NCBI GenBank assembly: GCA_000827265.1
Contig: KN834773.1
Span: 355,716-419,715, forward strand
DNA length: 64,000 bases
DNA from: Collybiopsis luxurians FD-317 M1
Taxonomy: Eukaryota; Basidiomycota; Agaricomycetes; Agaricales; Omphalotaceae
Reading direction: 5' to 3'
A model generated the notes under the pieces. The model was not told where the DNA came from. It searched no databases and saw only the letters and a list, made by a program, of their open reading frames with translations. Shown here one piece after another: positions 44,508 through 57,017 of the stretch (positions are counted from its first letter, which is position 1; the number at the start of each line of letters is the position of its first letter). A program made the position numbers and the translations under genes.

Positions 44508-47500
44508 TATACAGCTGTCCCGATGTCAGTGGAGCATTGAATAGCATGCTTGTTTGATATTGAACACAATCATTAAGGTGCTCTGCCCACAGGAGACTAC
44601 TTACCTATTTTCCGATCCTTGAAAGAATTCTTTGCTAGCTCTAAATGTCCTGCTTTCATGATATATGGCTCAATATACTAAGCCAGATGTCCTACAAATT
44701 TGAACGAAAATGGATTTCTATAAATTTCTGTCGCATATCAGCGAAATATAAGTCGATCCGACTCAACGCTGTGAGAAGCCCAGTCCGCGCAAAATTTGCA
44801 AAGGTGGCCAGTGTTCAGCGATCAGGTGTCTGAAAAGCTCAAGTTAGTGTAAGGGTACAGATCCTAGTATCCACGGTCATTCTACATACACGATGATCTT
44901 AGTATTTAGTCCCACATCTAGTATCCATTCTCTTATCTGGTTGTATGTGCTTGCCTCCATAAACTGGCCCTTAACAATTTTTCACAACTTCTTTCAAGTT
45001 CTTTGCATGCAGAGAAAACCTACTCGAACATTTATAAGAGGTAAGGATTTTCTTACCAAGCTGCCCAGAATATCTCTGTTTTTTTTTAATCTATGAGCCT
45101 TATAAAGTTCTTAAAAAGTTCTTAGGAAAAAGTACACTTACTTAAGAAAACCCACTGTAGAGTTACCTAAGCAAGATAATCTGCCTCAGAAGAATTCAAG
45201 ACATTTATAAGCCCCCAACCCCTGCAGGCTCAGTGAAGGTTTAGAGGTCTGGTTTGGATTTACCAGCCCCTAAATCTTGAACTTCATGAGTGAATCATGA
45301 CCCTGCAACATTTGGCTGGACCTGGACCTTAGATTCGGCTCAGGCTTGCACCAGTTTAAGGAGGTTCGCACAGAATCATGGAAACACCAACTTCTTCATT
45401 GTTCAGAGTTTGTTCACAGCTGTAGTCAGGTCTCAGAGTAGGCTAGACCTTTGAAAGCTTGAAGTTGGTAAGATTCAACTACACTGCCTGACTTCTATCA
45501 GGCCGGCTCTGAGCTTTTATGACTCCTGGACTCCTTCTGACCTATTAATTCTGAACTAATGTAAGGTTGAACCATTTCACTAACCATTTTGTCAGTGTGT
45601 TGTACGCGGTCCCCCAAAAAGGTCTGGGTTTCAGTGTCTTGTTGTAATGTATCTGCGACGGAGTTACGCAGTACGAGAGCACAAAGGGAGAGGGAAGGGT
45701 TAGCTTTGTGGAAATCTAACTACTGAGTGCTTGGCCAGACAAATGACAAGTTTAAAGTGTCCATTCAAGAAGGACTTCCCTACTCTATGTAGTACAAGCT
45801 GGCTTTTATAGTAGTGTAGGGTATATGTAATAATTGGTCATCTAAGATAGGTGATACAAGTGGAATGAGCAATCAGTGAATTGGGGATCTAAGAATTATA
45901 ATGAATATAGATATGGATGCAAGAATATGGCAAGTATGGAATGATGGAATGCATGGACTGGAGCGGCGGAGTGACAGCCCCGCTACACTTGGCCATGCGC
46001 AAAGCGCGATGGCCCTCACCCTACAAGTGATATCAAGATCACAAATTGTAAAAATGTTTCAAAACTGTTTAGTTTGAGCAATATTCATGGTGCCTACAAT
46101 ACTTCTGTACATAGCTAGAGTACTGTACCATTTCATTCAATTTGACAGTCACATGTCGCATAGTCAAAAAAAGTCAAAATAATGTGCCTGTCACGAGTCA
46201 CTGGGGGTTCTGTCGAATTGATTTTTCCATCTGATTTTAGCCTAAATTCTCACATACGGCGCCTCCCCTCGAAAGAGTGCTTAAGAAACTAATTGATCTG
46301 GTGGTAGCTCAGGGGGAAAGCAAAGTCCATCATTTGAATGACAAAAGTTCCAGGGTGTCACAGGTCATACATATATGTTGAAATTAAAATTTCGTCAATG
46401 TGGTCACAGGTCACAACCCATGATGAATTGAACAAAATGATACAGCATGCAGTAAAATTTCTGGGTCTCAAAATGGAGCTGTTCTTGTTCTAAAAATCAA
46501 GAAAGTAGTTTTGTGCATGTGACATGCATGTGAAGATTCATTTGCAAAGTCAACAACATCTGGTATAAGTTGTAAGCCTTTGCAACTAAGTCTGTGTAGT
46601 AAATAGTACAGAAATTGCTTTTTTGAAGCAAGGTCTGTTGGAAATAAAAATATGAGGAATATAAGGATGTTGTTGTCACTTGGGTAAGAAACAAAGATGA
46701 TAACACATAAATTCCATTTGTCCTCTGCATGATGAGCAAAAGATATGAGAGAAACATGACAGTGACAATTGGATGCAGAAGCATCCATGAACTACAGCTT
46801 ATAAGTATACAGTAAGTAAAGCTGTGCAGGTAACTACAAGATTGTCAATTAGTCATATCACAATCATAAGCATGATACTGAGAATGACACTGATATCTGA
46901 CACTTATCATGATATCCAATAAGGTCAGCTTGCGGAAAAAGCTCCAGGATGAGCACCAAAGCAAAGAGCGCAGAAGGAGACAATCCAATTTTTTGAATGT
47001 GTGTGATCAAAATTCCCAGGTGCCATTAATTTTCTGTTTATTGTCTGTCACAGTTGTGCTGTGTCAAACAGACATAGAGAACTAAACGGATTTTGACAGT
47101 GGTAATGAAACAGTAGAACAATGTTTATACGAGAATACTTGCCATGCTGCTAAACAAAATAACAGTTGAACACCATTTAAACAAGCTATTTAAGCAAACC
47201 ATTCAAACAAACTGACTTATACTCTCAAGTTCCTGCTACTTCTGCGCATTGGTTGAGCTTGATACATTTCCGCTGTTGCCCCACGAGACCTCTTGGTGGG
47301 CCATGAACCTTCTTTGGCTCTAGCCTGAGCTCGCGTTTGAGCATATAATACAGAAAGAAGGCTCAAAGTAGGCCATAGTTTTGGGAGCAACCAAGCGCTC
47401 CGGGAATGGAAACTTCTCCACATTATAGAAGTCATCGGGGTAGACTTCCAAGTTTGTAAATGGAAGTTCCGTCATTTTGCAATTGGGTGGCGATCTCGGA

Positions 47501-48214
47501 GGATGTTAAGAATGACGGGAATGGATTTTATCACTTACACCATAACACTTGAAGATAAGTCGCTAATTTTGAAACTAGCTCAACCTGAGCTCAATACAAC
47601 TCGTGTGGTTAATTTGATCCAGGATGGGTAACCCAACGTCATTGCTTAAAGCAGCAGCTTCGTCTTCAATGAGAAGAGTTGATAGGTGGTGTTCTAGCAA
47701 AGGCATACAAATCAGTTCAGTGATAGGCATTTACAGCTGTAAAAGAGATACACACGGTTTTGCAGTGGACAACCCATGCTTCTTCAATCTTCTGCTATAA
47801 GTGTTAAGAGACGTAAGTACTCAGTTGTATGGGAGTCAATTTGTATCCGAGCGTAATAGCTGTCATTAAACATGCTCATTTTTTCAACCCAGTGTGAGAA
47901 GGCTACAAAGCAGATTTCCAAAATGAATTTGTGACTATGTACTTTATATGGCCAGATTCTACCCAACCTCGTGCCGGGCTGTTTAGGTTATGAAACCACA
48001 AAAGAAAAGTGGGTGCAACTTGAATCTAATGTCTATATGTCCCCCGCGGGGGGGGGATGTGTAGTTATAGGCTGGGAGATAAAAGAAAAGTCTATCATGT
48101 ATGATAACGATTATTAATATTCGGTAGCATTTATAAAGGACACGAATAAGAGTGCCGGAACCGAACAAGCACCAGTTGGATACGGAACCTCATTCGACGC
48201 GACATCTCGGAGCG
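44508..48214. other. Intergenic repeat region; no gene seen
   Basis: It contains an AGGTTC-type repeat (45220-45390), a possible solo LTR (45643-45987), a hairpin (about 45991-46014; GGCCAT/ATGGCC arms) and a stretch at 46100-46170 that recurs at 58615-58680 (AGAGTACTGTACCATTT, GACAGTCACA). A tRNA-like A-box is at 46300-46320 (GGTAGCTCAGGGGG). The lead of duplicate copy 2 is at 47850-48214. Frames here have no recognisable motif. Confidence 0.45.
45643..45987. mobile_element. Possible solo LTR
   Basis: Begins TGTAATG and ends CGCTACA, with CTTGT before and CTTGG after as a near-perfect 5-bp target duplication. Length 345 bp is usual for a Ty3/Gypsy LTR. No primer-binding site or internal region is present beside it, so a solo remnant is the simplest reading. 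The evidence is short terminal matches only. Confidence 0.35.
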
Positions 48215-48785
48215 TGGTAAGTACTATAGGGAGGGTCCTGCTTCCTCGTTCATATTTTCCTTTTCTTTTTCTCTTTTCACAGAACAGGTTTTTCGCGTGG
48301 GCCTTTTTGTTTTTTCATTGTGTCCTTCTTTCAAAAACCACCTGCCCGCTGGTTAGATACAGATGTCAGAATATGCTCGCTCAACAGATTTATCAATCGA
48401 ACTACTTAATTCGTTGTACTTCGCTTGCGGTCTTGAACCGACGCGCTTAGAGGTAGTTCGCTGGTTCTGTTCTGCTCTGTCCTGCAGGCTCGAGATGCGA
48501 AAGCCGCATTGCGGTATCCTTGCGCAATCAGTTGTATCAAAATTACACCGTTACACGCGGAGAAAAAAAGAAGAAACGTGCATGTGTGAAGAAAATCCAC
48601 ACCACATCCATGCTGCCAGAAATGTGCAACGCTTGCGTCTTCAGCTCCAAGAACGACGGAATACCTTCATTTCGCTCAGATCTGCCACATAACCTAGAGG
48701 GTACAGCCATCATCTCTTGTCCCCATATAAAATAAGTTACATTTTACGCTCAACGAACGGCGGACTCTACTACAAAAGAAAAATT

Positions 48786-51700
48786 TTAATTATACCATTT
48801 TTCCCTCAACTTCTTCCTCTTCACCATCGGCCTAGTAACGAAAATTGCCGCAGCCAAGCCCGTCACCGTCAGCACCAGCTGAACCTTGTTAAAGTTCTCA
48901 CTCAATACGTCAAATGTATTTGACGGAGCGACCCTCGTGAGGAAGAGATCCAGCCCATACGCGAATACAAGCGACGTTGATTCCAACAACGCTGGAGAGG
49001 TGATTATCGAGCGTGTATTTGACACCTAGAAGGGGATGGAGGGAAGGAGCGATTTGAGCGAGCCGAATAAAAAAGGGTAAGTAAGGCGGGCGAGAGAAGA
49101 AAGGGCTACGAGAACGTACATCGTAATTGTGCGATAGCACTTTTCGAGGGTCATCCGGCAGTACTGGGTCATATTGAACAAGGAACTCTTCTTGCTCTTC
49201 CGACGAAGGTTTTCTCCCAACCGGACGGCGTGGGTTAAGCAATCGTCTCGAGAATGACTGAATCTTGCCATTAACATTAGCAACTTTAAAGGGAAAAGAA
49301 AGGGTCGTGTCAGTGCTAGGTTTGAAAGACGACAGCAAGGATTATTAAACCTACCTATAACGTCCTTGCTTGTAATTCCAAACTTGGTAGATGTGTGAGC
49401 GATAGCAGAGATAGCGTGCGGGTAGACGAAAGATTGCTCGTAGGCCGTAATATCCATCATCTTGTCCGAGAACGAACTCAACTCTGAGCTAAAAACACGA
49501 ACAGTATCATCAGCCCAGGCTCCCCACCAACGACAAACGAACAGAAAAAAGACACGTTACCTCTTCGTCTTTTCATCAACCTGCTTCCCCTCATACAATT
49601 CCACCGTCACCATCCTATACCCCTTCGTCTGGTCAGGCCCTTGATACTCGCTATCATAATAATGATACACAAGCCAATTCTCGACAAAACTAGCTTTAAC
49701 ATTACAACTTCCCCCTCTTTCCGTAGGTAAAATCGTTTGATAAACCACACTGCCTTTCACGCTATCAACCAGATACAAACCACAGTGAGCGGGCACATGG
49801 TCGTTCGCATGTAGAGCGGAAGATGAAGACGAGTGTGGAGCGGTGAGAACCAGGACGATATGGGGGTTTAGATACTTGTACAAGGTTGTCCGATTACCTA
49901 GAACTTTCCCTATCGACGCAACTGGGTCACGGACGGGCGTTATGATGGACTGTATATCTTGTCCTTCTGGTAACGAGAGAGTCCAGGTAGGGTACGCGTC
50001 ATACGAAGTTTCCCCGGCACCCTGGTCGATTGAGGTTTTTGAGCTGAATTGGTGTCCAGCCAGTCGTCGTTGTCCATGTGGAGAGTTTACACGAAGAGGG
50101 ACGGAGAGGGATGTGTTGGCTGCGGCAGCAGCAAAAATGGCTTTGGCAGTTGAATCATGTGGGTACAAGTGGGCCTGGTGGTAACGAACATGTATAAGTC
50201 AGGGAAAAGAAGAACGGAACAGAGAGGCGCACCTTGAATTGGGAATCCAGCACCACTACAATTTTCTTCCCAGAATGTTGAAGCACGTACGCATCCGACA
50301 ATCCTTGTGAAGTCAGGGAAGCCCCTTCGAGAGGCGTTTCAGGTCCTGAAACACGCAGGACATCATCGCCAGTGGGTGCGCTGAAATGGAACAGCAAAAC
50401 TTCCTCGGATGTCGACTAAGAAAAAAAGGAAAAAGGAATATTGAGCCGGATTGTTACACATAAACCGGCTAAAAACCTACTTCTTCGCTGACGGTTTTTG
50501 CAACTAGAACGACTTCCGGGCCCGCCGCTTCCAGAGTATGGGCGTCGTCATCCGCATCCGCAACGGTCTTGAACACAAACATCTTCCCCTCAACAGGAAC
50601 CACCCTCGCTCCACGTTCCTTGGCCTTCTCTCCAGCACCAAGAATCCTGCTCCATAAGATTTCACCATTACTAGTATCGATGCCATACACCTTTCCGTAG
50701 GCGGTACTGACCACCAAAACCTGCCTGAATCCAAAGGCGTCTCGGAAAGGAAGCTGAAGCTGGGGGTCCGACGCCGACGAGGCAGGGGGAATCACCGTCG
50801 CAGAAGACGTAGCCGACTCATACGAGCCAGTGGCAAAGCGCTTCACGAAGCGCAGGATATAGTCGGGGAGATCTTTCGCGTCTCTGATCTGCCTAATGAG
50901 ACGTCCCACGAAGCCTTCCTCTGACCGGCTCGAATCTCCACTCAGTACCGACACACGTTCCGGAAGGTCGACGAATTTCGCCGCGTTCACTTCAGAAAGT
51001 CCCTCCTCGCGTGTCCAAACGTGCTCACCCTGTTCCCAGAGTTGAACGGCACCTGTCGAGGTTGTCAGCAGCAAACGGCCACGGATAACGTCAGATTCTG
51101 AATTGACAACGTCCATTGCGACCTAAGGGAGTTCAGTAATGTTAATGGTGAGAAGCATCTGCGACGTACATGTGTTATGGCTCCATGGGTGTTTGCATCA
51201 AAAGGCAAAGTATATTCTATGACCGCGTCTTTTCCGCCCCCCCGGTGAGGTGCATAGAGCTCCACACTCGCAGCCTATTTCGAAATGAGCGACGACGAAA
51301 ACAGTTATGTATGCGGAATGAGGCAGACCTTCATAGTTGGCGACCAGCACGTTCGCGACACATAATGATGGCCATCCTTGTCAAATCCACCAGAGAAATA
51401 GCAACTGTTTGACTGAAGCGCTTTGAATTCTTGGGTAGGTGCCAAGTTTCCTTGCTGAGAGGTAACAATCTGACTCGAGCCATCCTCTCTCACAGCAACG
51501 AACATAGACTGCGAGCCAAGTCCAACGTCCGATATTCTCTCAAAAGGACCCTTGATCGACACGGGTTTGCCTTTTAGCGAAGACGAAAGCGCAAAGGACT
51601 TGAGCACACCATTTTCCAACCAGACAATGGAATCCGATGATACGATGAAATCATCCAAACCACTAGAGATACTCGACGGAATAGAAGTCGAGGCAAGAAC

Positions 51701-52508
51701 CTGGCCACTCGTGGCTGAGAGCGAGGTGACATGTAGCGTGTAGGTGGCAAAAGAAGATGCGAGACCAACGACGTAGACGACTTCTCCTGTCGCATAAACC
51801 GTCGAGTACAGAACCTGAGAGCTGGAAGAAGAAATGAGAACAGATTTACATTCGAATTCCGAAACCTAAAACATACCTGTGATCTTCGGAAGTCCATGTC
51901 CACACGATGTCTCCACCATTCGAGTAATTCACATCACTGCTGATGTAGGTTACCGTTCGTCCGTTCGTCAATGTGTAAAGGTCGCGTGTGGTATTTCCAA
52001 AGGCGACAAAAGTCCCAAGATAATTTGGTTGAATCAACAAACCTGTTTCTGGGTCGTGTAGGCGTTTTTCGAGCAGCAATTCCCCATTAAGGACATTAAA
52101 AGACCGTAAAGTTGCTCCTCCAGCACCAGATAAACTTGCTACAACTGTTTCATGCCGGTCACAATAGCGAAAAAAAGAAGAAATCAAAACGACTGTACCT
52201 GACCGAAGCTTCTGAAAAGTTACAATATTATCCCTAGGCTCATACACGTATCTCCAAGCTACAGTGCCATTCACAGGATCTAAGACGGCTAACACATTGC
52301 TCTGGGTCGCAGAAATCACCAAGCTCTTCGTGTTCCGCCCAAGTCGTTCTGGAGCTCGGTGGAACGTCGGAGACGTATGCTTGCTTGCTGTGTTGGGTAC
52401 GCCAACGAGTTCTTTGTGCCAGTCCACAACGCCGACATCGGATTCATGAAGTGCTAGTGAGCAGGTTGCTAATAATGATAGAAGGAGAAGAAATGCATGC
52501 AGACGCAT
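48786..52508 (-). CDS. EMC1: ER membrane protein complex subunit 1 (EMC1)
   Basis: ATG at 52508 begins a signal peptide (MRLHAFLLLLSLLATCSLAL), then ESDVGVVDWHKELVG. Exons encode the luminal PQQ-like propeller (TQSNVLAVLDPVNGTVAWRY, LFVASLSG-like, TYISSDVNYSNGGDIVWTW, FGFRQVLVVSTAYGKVYGID, DTSNGEILWSRI). The C-terminal conserved region has DAYPTWTLSLPEGQ, YLNPHIVLVLTAP, VVYQTILPTERGG, ENWLVYHYYDSEYQG, MMDITAYEQSFVYPHAISA, GITSKDV and LVQYDPVLPDDPRKVLSH. The last exon (48786-49024) gives SNTRSIITSPALLESTSLVF, APSNTFDVLSENFNK, one membrane helix (VQLVLTVTGLAAAIFVTRPM) and a basic tail. There are at least eleven exons with introns of about 50-70 nt. EMC1 is the large subunit of the complex that inserts multi-pass proteins into the ER membrane. 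Motif order and the ending identify it firmly. Confidence 0.93.
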
Positions 52509-52728
52509 GGCTAACGGGGAAAGGAAAAGTAGGAAAGCGCACCCGCGTCAGCGCAGAGGCACGTGATATGAATGGCTCATTCGGAACGCGAACGCGTCGC
52601 CAATGACAGTAGTATTTGAGGTACGCTAAGGAAAACAGTATATGGGAATCTAATAAAATTGCAATTACCAGCTCGAGATTATTTCTTCAAAATACAGATC
52701 GCACTCCGAGTCGGACAAGCAATGTAAT

Positions 52729-53215
52729 TTACTGCACAAAAATCCTCTCCCATCGCTTATCATCCTTCGAATTCACATCCATAGTCGCAATATACCTATC
52801 CAGCCCCTCATCCCTTATCTTCTCCATCCATCTCACCTCATTGCTCGTAAACGCATTCAACGTCGCAGGCGTATACCCCTGAAATTTCACCACTCTAATC
52901 CTTGACACCCTGTTCCCATCCCCATACTTGCGCCACCGCCCCTCAACCATATCCACAAACGCCTTGTCGATTAAACAAATATCGCATACGAACCACAATC
53001 ACCTCGATATCAATCGTTCTTGGTTTCAATTTCGGAACCAGAGCCGGCTTCCCTTGCGTTCCTTTCGTTCCCCCCAGTTGCTCATCCGTTGCACCGCCCC
53101 TTTCATAAACTCGTCGCAGATGGTTTCCCACTTAGAAAACGTGAAATTGAGCTCAGTGACACTGGGAGTCAATTCCAGAAGATCAAAGATTTCATGGTTC
53201 AGCGTCATTTACCAT
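52729..53215 (-). pseudogene. Truncated F-box protein 3' fragment
   Basis: Two frames give the tail of the neighbouring F-box gene: LNHEIFDLLELTPSVTELNF, then, after a frame change near 52990, DKAFVDMVEGRWRKYGDGN and VKFQGYTPATLNAFTS. It covers only the last 170 or so residues, without F-box or leucine-rich part. A tandem duplicate remnant of 53609-54110. Confidence 0.85.
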
Positions 53216-53608
53216 ACCTACTACGCGATGAATCTGTACCGCCATGTCCCCGTCCCCATTTCCATCCATGAGTTTTGTTTTTCAAAATAACATATAGGAT
53301 ATTTTGATCTAAATTAGTCGCTATATGGGATATCTTTATTACTTAAGAAGAGAAATTGTATCAAGGAAGATGAGGGATAGCTTTGGTGCAATCGCGTTGA
53401 TGAATGAAAAGGAGAGAAAACTCCAGGAACGAGTGCTCGTACTGTTTCGGATAATTTTGAAAGTCTATTCATCTCCCACTCTGTAAACCTCACACTTAGA
53501 GCCAGACCATGGGTCGGGCTACTGGTAAATAGCGTGCAGGTACGAGATTAGTTATTCCAAGCGGCACCAACTACTTACTAGCAACCGAATCCGGACAAGC
53601 TAAGTAAT
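53216..53608. other. Spacer between the F-box fragment and the F-box gene
   Basis: AT-rich, with no frame of interest. It probably holds the 3' end of the F-box transcript. Confidence 0.4.
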
Positions 53609-55290
53609 TTACTTCACAAAAACCTTCTCCCTTCTATCATCGTCCTCCGAATTAACGTCCATAGTCGCGATATACGTATCCAGCCGCTCATCCCTCATCT
53701 TCTTCATCCGCTCTACCTCATCGCTCGTGAACGCACTCAACGTCGCAGGCGTATACCCCTCAAACTTCACCACCCTAATCTTCGACACCCCATTCCCATC
53801 CCCATGCTTGCGCCGCCGCCCTTCAACCATATCCACAAACGTCTTGTCAATAAAACGAATATCGCACTTGAACCACTCGAAGCTATTAATCGCTTCAATA
53901 TCAATCGTGAACAATTCCAATTTCGGAATCAAAACCGGCTTCCCCTGCTTTTCTTTTCGTTTTCCCCAATTGCTCATTCGCTGCACGAGCTCTTTCATAA
54001 ACCCCTCATAGGTCGTGACCCACCTGGCAAATGTGAAGTTAAGCTCGGCGAGGTTGGGGGTTACTTTTAAGAGATTAAAGATTTCATGGTTCAGTACGAC
54101 ATCTTGAAGTCGAAGAACACGCATGTTGGACGCGCAGCCGGACCTGGTCAAGAGATCCCGAAAAGCGGGGACCATTCCTGGGGGACATTTATTCATGAAG
54201 ACCGCCTGGAGATGAAGTTTCTCGAGTTTTGGAAGAGTCAGATAACGTATCAAGCGTTCATCTGAGCACGATAGAGCTTTTAAATTTGAATGAGTAAGGT
54301 GCCAGTCCCCTCTTGATCTTCCTCCTTGATAAGAGACTCCAAAGTCTTCCAGCTGAGGGTTTCGGAGGAGTATACCGATGAAGCGAGGAAGGGGATCGAA
54401 TGTCGGGTTCCATTGAGACTCGTGGAATCGGGTGAGCTGCTTCCACGGAATTAGGAATGGATCAGAAGGTGTATTTCCAAACTGGATATCACGGAGCCTT
54501 GGAGCAATATTGAAGATGTGAGGATGATCATCGACGTCTCCAGAAAATACAAGTTTTTCTAGAGAATCTAGTCGACCGTGGATAGGCACAAGAAGGCGAG
54601 AGAGGTTGTACAAGACTTCTATCTCAGCAGTCTTCCACCGATTGGAGTGCGGAACAATGGCTTTGACCATGGCCTCGCTCAATTGCTTCTCTGAAGGCCA
54701 AGGAGGTATTTTACTTTTCGTCTGGGGCACCTCGAATTCGTACATTCCAAATCCATTGATATCATCCTCACTACCTGTGGCCCAAGAGAAGAACGCGTGG
54801 ATAGTGAGGGGTTGAGACCCGGAACGTGTCAACGCAGTATTCAACAGCGCCAACTGATTTTTAGCAGGGTTCTCGATGACACCAATCGTGATGTCAGACC
54901 ACAGAACAGGAAGTGAAAGTGCGAGACTTCTCCATTCTCGAGATACGTACGTGAGAGGCCACACGCCAGAGGTAACGGAAGTAGTATATCCTTTTGCAGC
55001 TTCGCAGTGAATGAGAAAAATCTCTGTGAGGATTTCAGTTGGAAGGCGACTTATCGGCGCCAGATACACTTGGAACGTGGATATATCCAACTGAATCCTC
55101 CATTTCTCCAATTCAAGCTGCTGCATTCTCTCCCGAAGCTGCTGAATCTCTTTATCTATCGCTGGGATGTCGACAGACTGACTTTGAGAAATAGTTTCCT
55201 TCAAGAGCTTTCGCTGAGCCTCCGACTCGAAACGACCGCCGTTTCTACGAAGATTTGCGAATAGAAAATAATCTGTACGCCTTTGAGGCT
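53609..55290 (-). CDS. F-box protein with leucine-rich-like repeats
   Basis: A long uninterrupted exon. It opens with a coiled coil (DIPAIDKEIQQLRERMQQLE, EKWRIQLD), then the F-box (LAPISRLPTEILTEIFLIHC, VCREW-like YVSREWRSLALSLPVLWSDI). A leucine-rich region of about 400 residues follows (LDSLEKLVFSGDVDDHPHIF, APRLRDIQFGNTP, LPKLEKLHLQAVF, TPNLAELNFTF) and a hydrophilic end. Such proteins recruit substrates to SCF ubiquitin ligases through Skp1; they are greatly expanded in Agaricomycetes. The reading frame stays open 5' of 55204 (ESEAQRKLLKETI, and further RNGGRF) to about 55290, with no ATG, so the true start probably lies in a small upstream exon I could not place. It is head-to-head with YTM1, with under 200 bp between them. 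Confidence 0.85.
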
Positions 55291-55447
55291 TCTTTCGAGT
55301 GGCATCTATATTTTGTTTAGATTTTGAAAGAGATTTGGCAAATTTTTTTGCTACCTACCTTTAGGGGTTGATGATGGCAGTTAGTAAAGACTTGTAAGCG
55401 CCCACGAGCGCCTAAATTTTTCGCATCTTTGAATTCGAACTCCCAAT

Positions 55448-56959
55448 ATGGCTTCGACCTCTGCTGGCCCGTCATGCTCAGCCATATTCACGACCTCAAC
55501 CCCATACCCCCTTCCAACCCAAAAGTACATGATCCCCATTAGCTGGAAGAGATTTCATCTCTCGCAGCTAATAAATAAGGCCTTATCCTTGACAAAACCT
55601 ATACCTTTCGATTTCCTAATCCGAGGCGAACTTTTACGGACCAGTTTGGGTGAATGGTGTGCGGGTAATGGCGTCGGAGAGGTATGTTTTATATACGGAT
55701 AGAACGAGACTGGTACTCATTACCCAAGTGTGATAGGAAGAAACGCTAGAGATTGAGTATATCGAATCGGTTATGCCGCCTCAAAAAATGTCAGATATTC
55801 CTCATGAGGACTGGGTGTCATCTCTCTCATGTCACATTCCTGGGTTTGTCCGCTTTTTTCTCAAAACGTCCGAACGAAACTGAAGTTCGTTATTCTTAGC
55901 CATTTCCTTACTGCCTCATACGACGGCTACCTCAGGATATTCGATTACTCTCAAAAGGAAAAGTTTAACACTCTAGCACATACTGCGTCTATCACCTCGG
56001 TGTGCGTGGTACCTACGCCAGAAGATGCGGACGATTCTTCACATCTAATTGCAACTGGCTCGCAGGACCTATCCGCCCAGATAACTCATGTCTCATTACC
56101 TCCCGACCCCACGTCACAGTCAGAATCAAAAACCCTTGCAAAACTCCACCTCCATACCGGTCCAGTCTCATCGATCGTCTCCAATTCCTCTGGCACGCAT
56201 CTGTTAACCTCCTCATGGGATACCCTCATCGGTTTGTGGGACACTATCATTCCTATTTCAGATGAGGTCCCGGAACTACCTATTACTGACCGGGAGAGAA
56301 AGAAGAGGCGAAAGCTGAACGGCGGTGCGAATGACTCCGCGGAAAAGGCAAAAAGAAAAGCACCCTTGACGGTGCTTAAATCACACACGGCTAGGGTGTC
56401 AAAAGTCGTGTTCGGGAATGTAGGAAATGAAAATACGGCGTATAGCTGTGGATTTGATTCTACCGTACGCGTGTGGGATGTGGAGAACGGAGTTTGTACC
56501 CATACAGTTGTGAGTTGATTTTTTTTTCTCTGTTTCTCCGTTCGTTCGTTAGTTCGTTGACATGGTCCTATATAGACTTCATCCGAAAAACCTTTCCTAG
56601 ATATCGCCCTCAACTCGGATGGCCATACCGCTCTCGCTGCGTCGACCGATCGTACGGTAACCCTGTACGACCTTCGCGAGGGGTCACTCGCCCTCTCGAC
56701 TTCCTCCGGATCCTTGCTCCACGCTGCGACACCCTCGTGTCTCGCGACCGGATCCACACCTCACCAGGTCTTTACCGGTGCCTACGATGGTGTCGTGCGC
56801 TTGTGGGATTTAAGGAGCATGAAGAGTGCGATTACGAGTTTTAAGGCTTGGGAGGGGAAGAAGAAGGTGTTGTCGATTGATTGGGTAAGGGGGATGGTTG
56901 GGGTTGGTGGGGAGGGGGGTTTGGAGGTCTGGAAAGCGGTGGAGGATGTCCGTGTGTAG
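55448..56959 (+). CDS. YTM1: Ribosome biogenesis protein YTM1 (WDR12 family)
   Basis: Four exons: 55448-55681, 55737-55843, 55900-56509 and 56576-56959, giving about 444 residues; all three introns are 55-66 nt with GT-AG ends. The N-terminal ubiquitin-like NLE domain is visible (YPLPTQKYMIPISWKRFHLS, PIPFDFLIRGELLRTSLGEW). The link to the propeller reads EIEYIESVMPPQK, HEDWVSSLS. WD repeats follow: GHFLTASYDGYLRIFDYSQ, SHLIATGSQDLSAQITHV, GTHLLTSSWDTLIGLWDT, AYSCGFDSTVRVWDVENG, HTALAASTDRTVTLYDLREG, HQVFTGAYDGVVRLWDLRS and VLSIDWVRGMVGVGGEGGLE. YTM1 joins Erb1 and Nop7 in the complex that matures the 60S subunit and is stripped by Rea1 through its NLE domain. The start is supported by the NLE domain beginning about 18 residues in. 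Confidence 0.95.
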
Positions 56960-57017
56960 TTTGTGTATCAAGTTTCCTTTTTTCTTTTTGAAGAGGCCGG
57001 ATATAAGTTTAACGAGT

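Larger units (their letters stand above)
47850..54600. repeat. Segmental duplication, copy 2 (more complete)
   Basis: It carries the intact EMC1 gene (48786-52508), a truncated F-box tail (52729-53215) and the intact F-box gene (53609-55.3 kb). See copy 1 at 36050-40365 for the matching segments. Confidence 0.85.

Noticed and set aside
56086..56757. Long minus-strand frame opposite YTM1
   Set aside because: Antisense shadow of WD-repeat exons, spanning a YTM1 intron, with no domain of its own.
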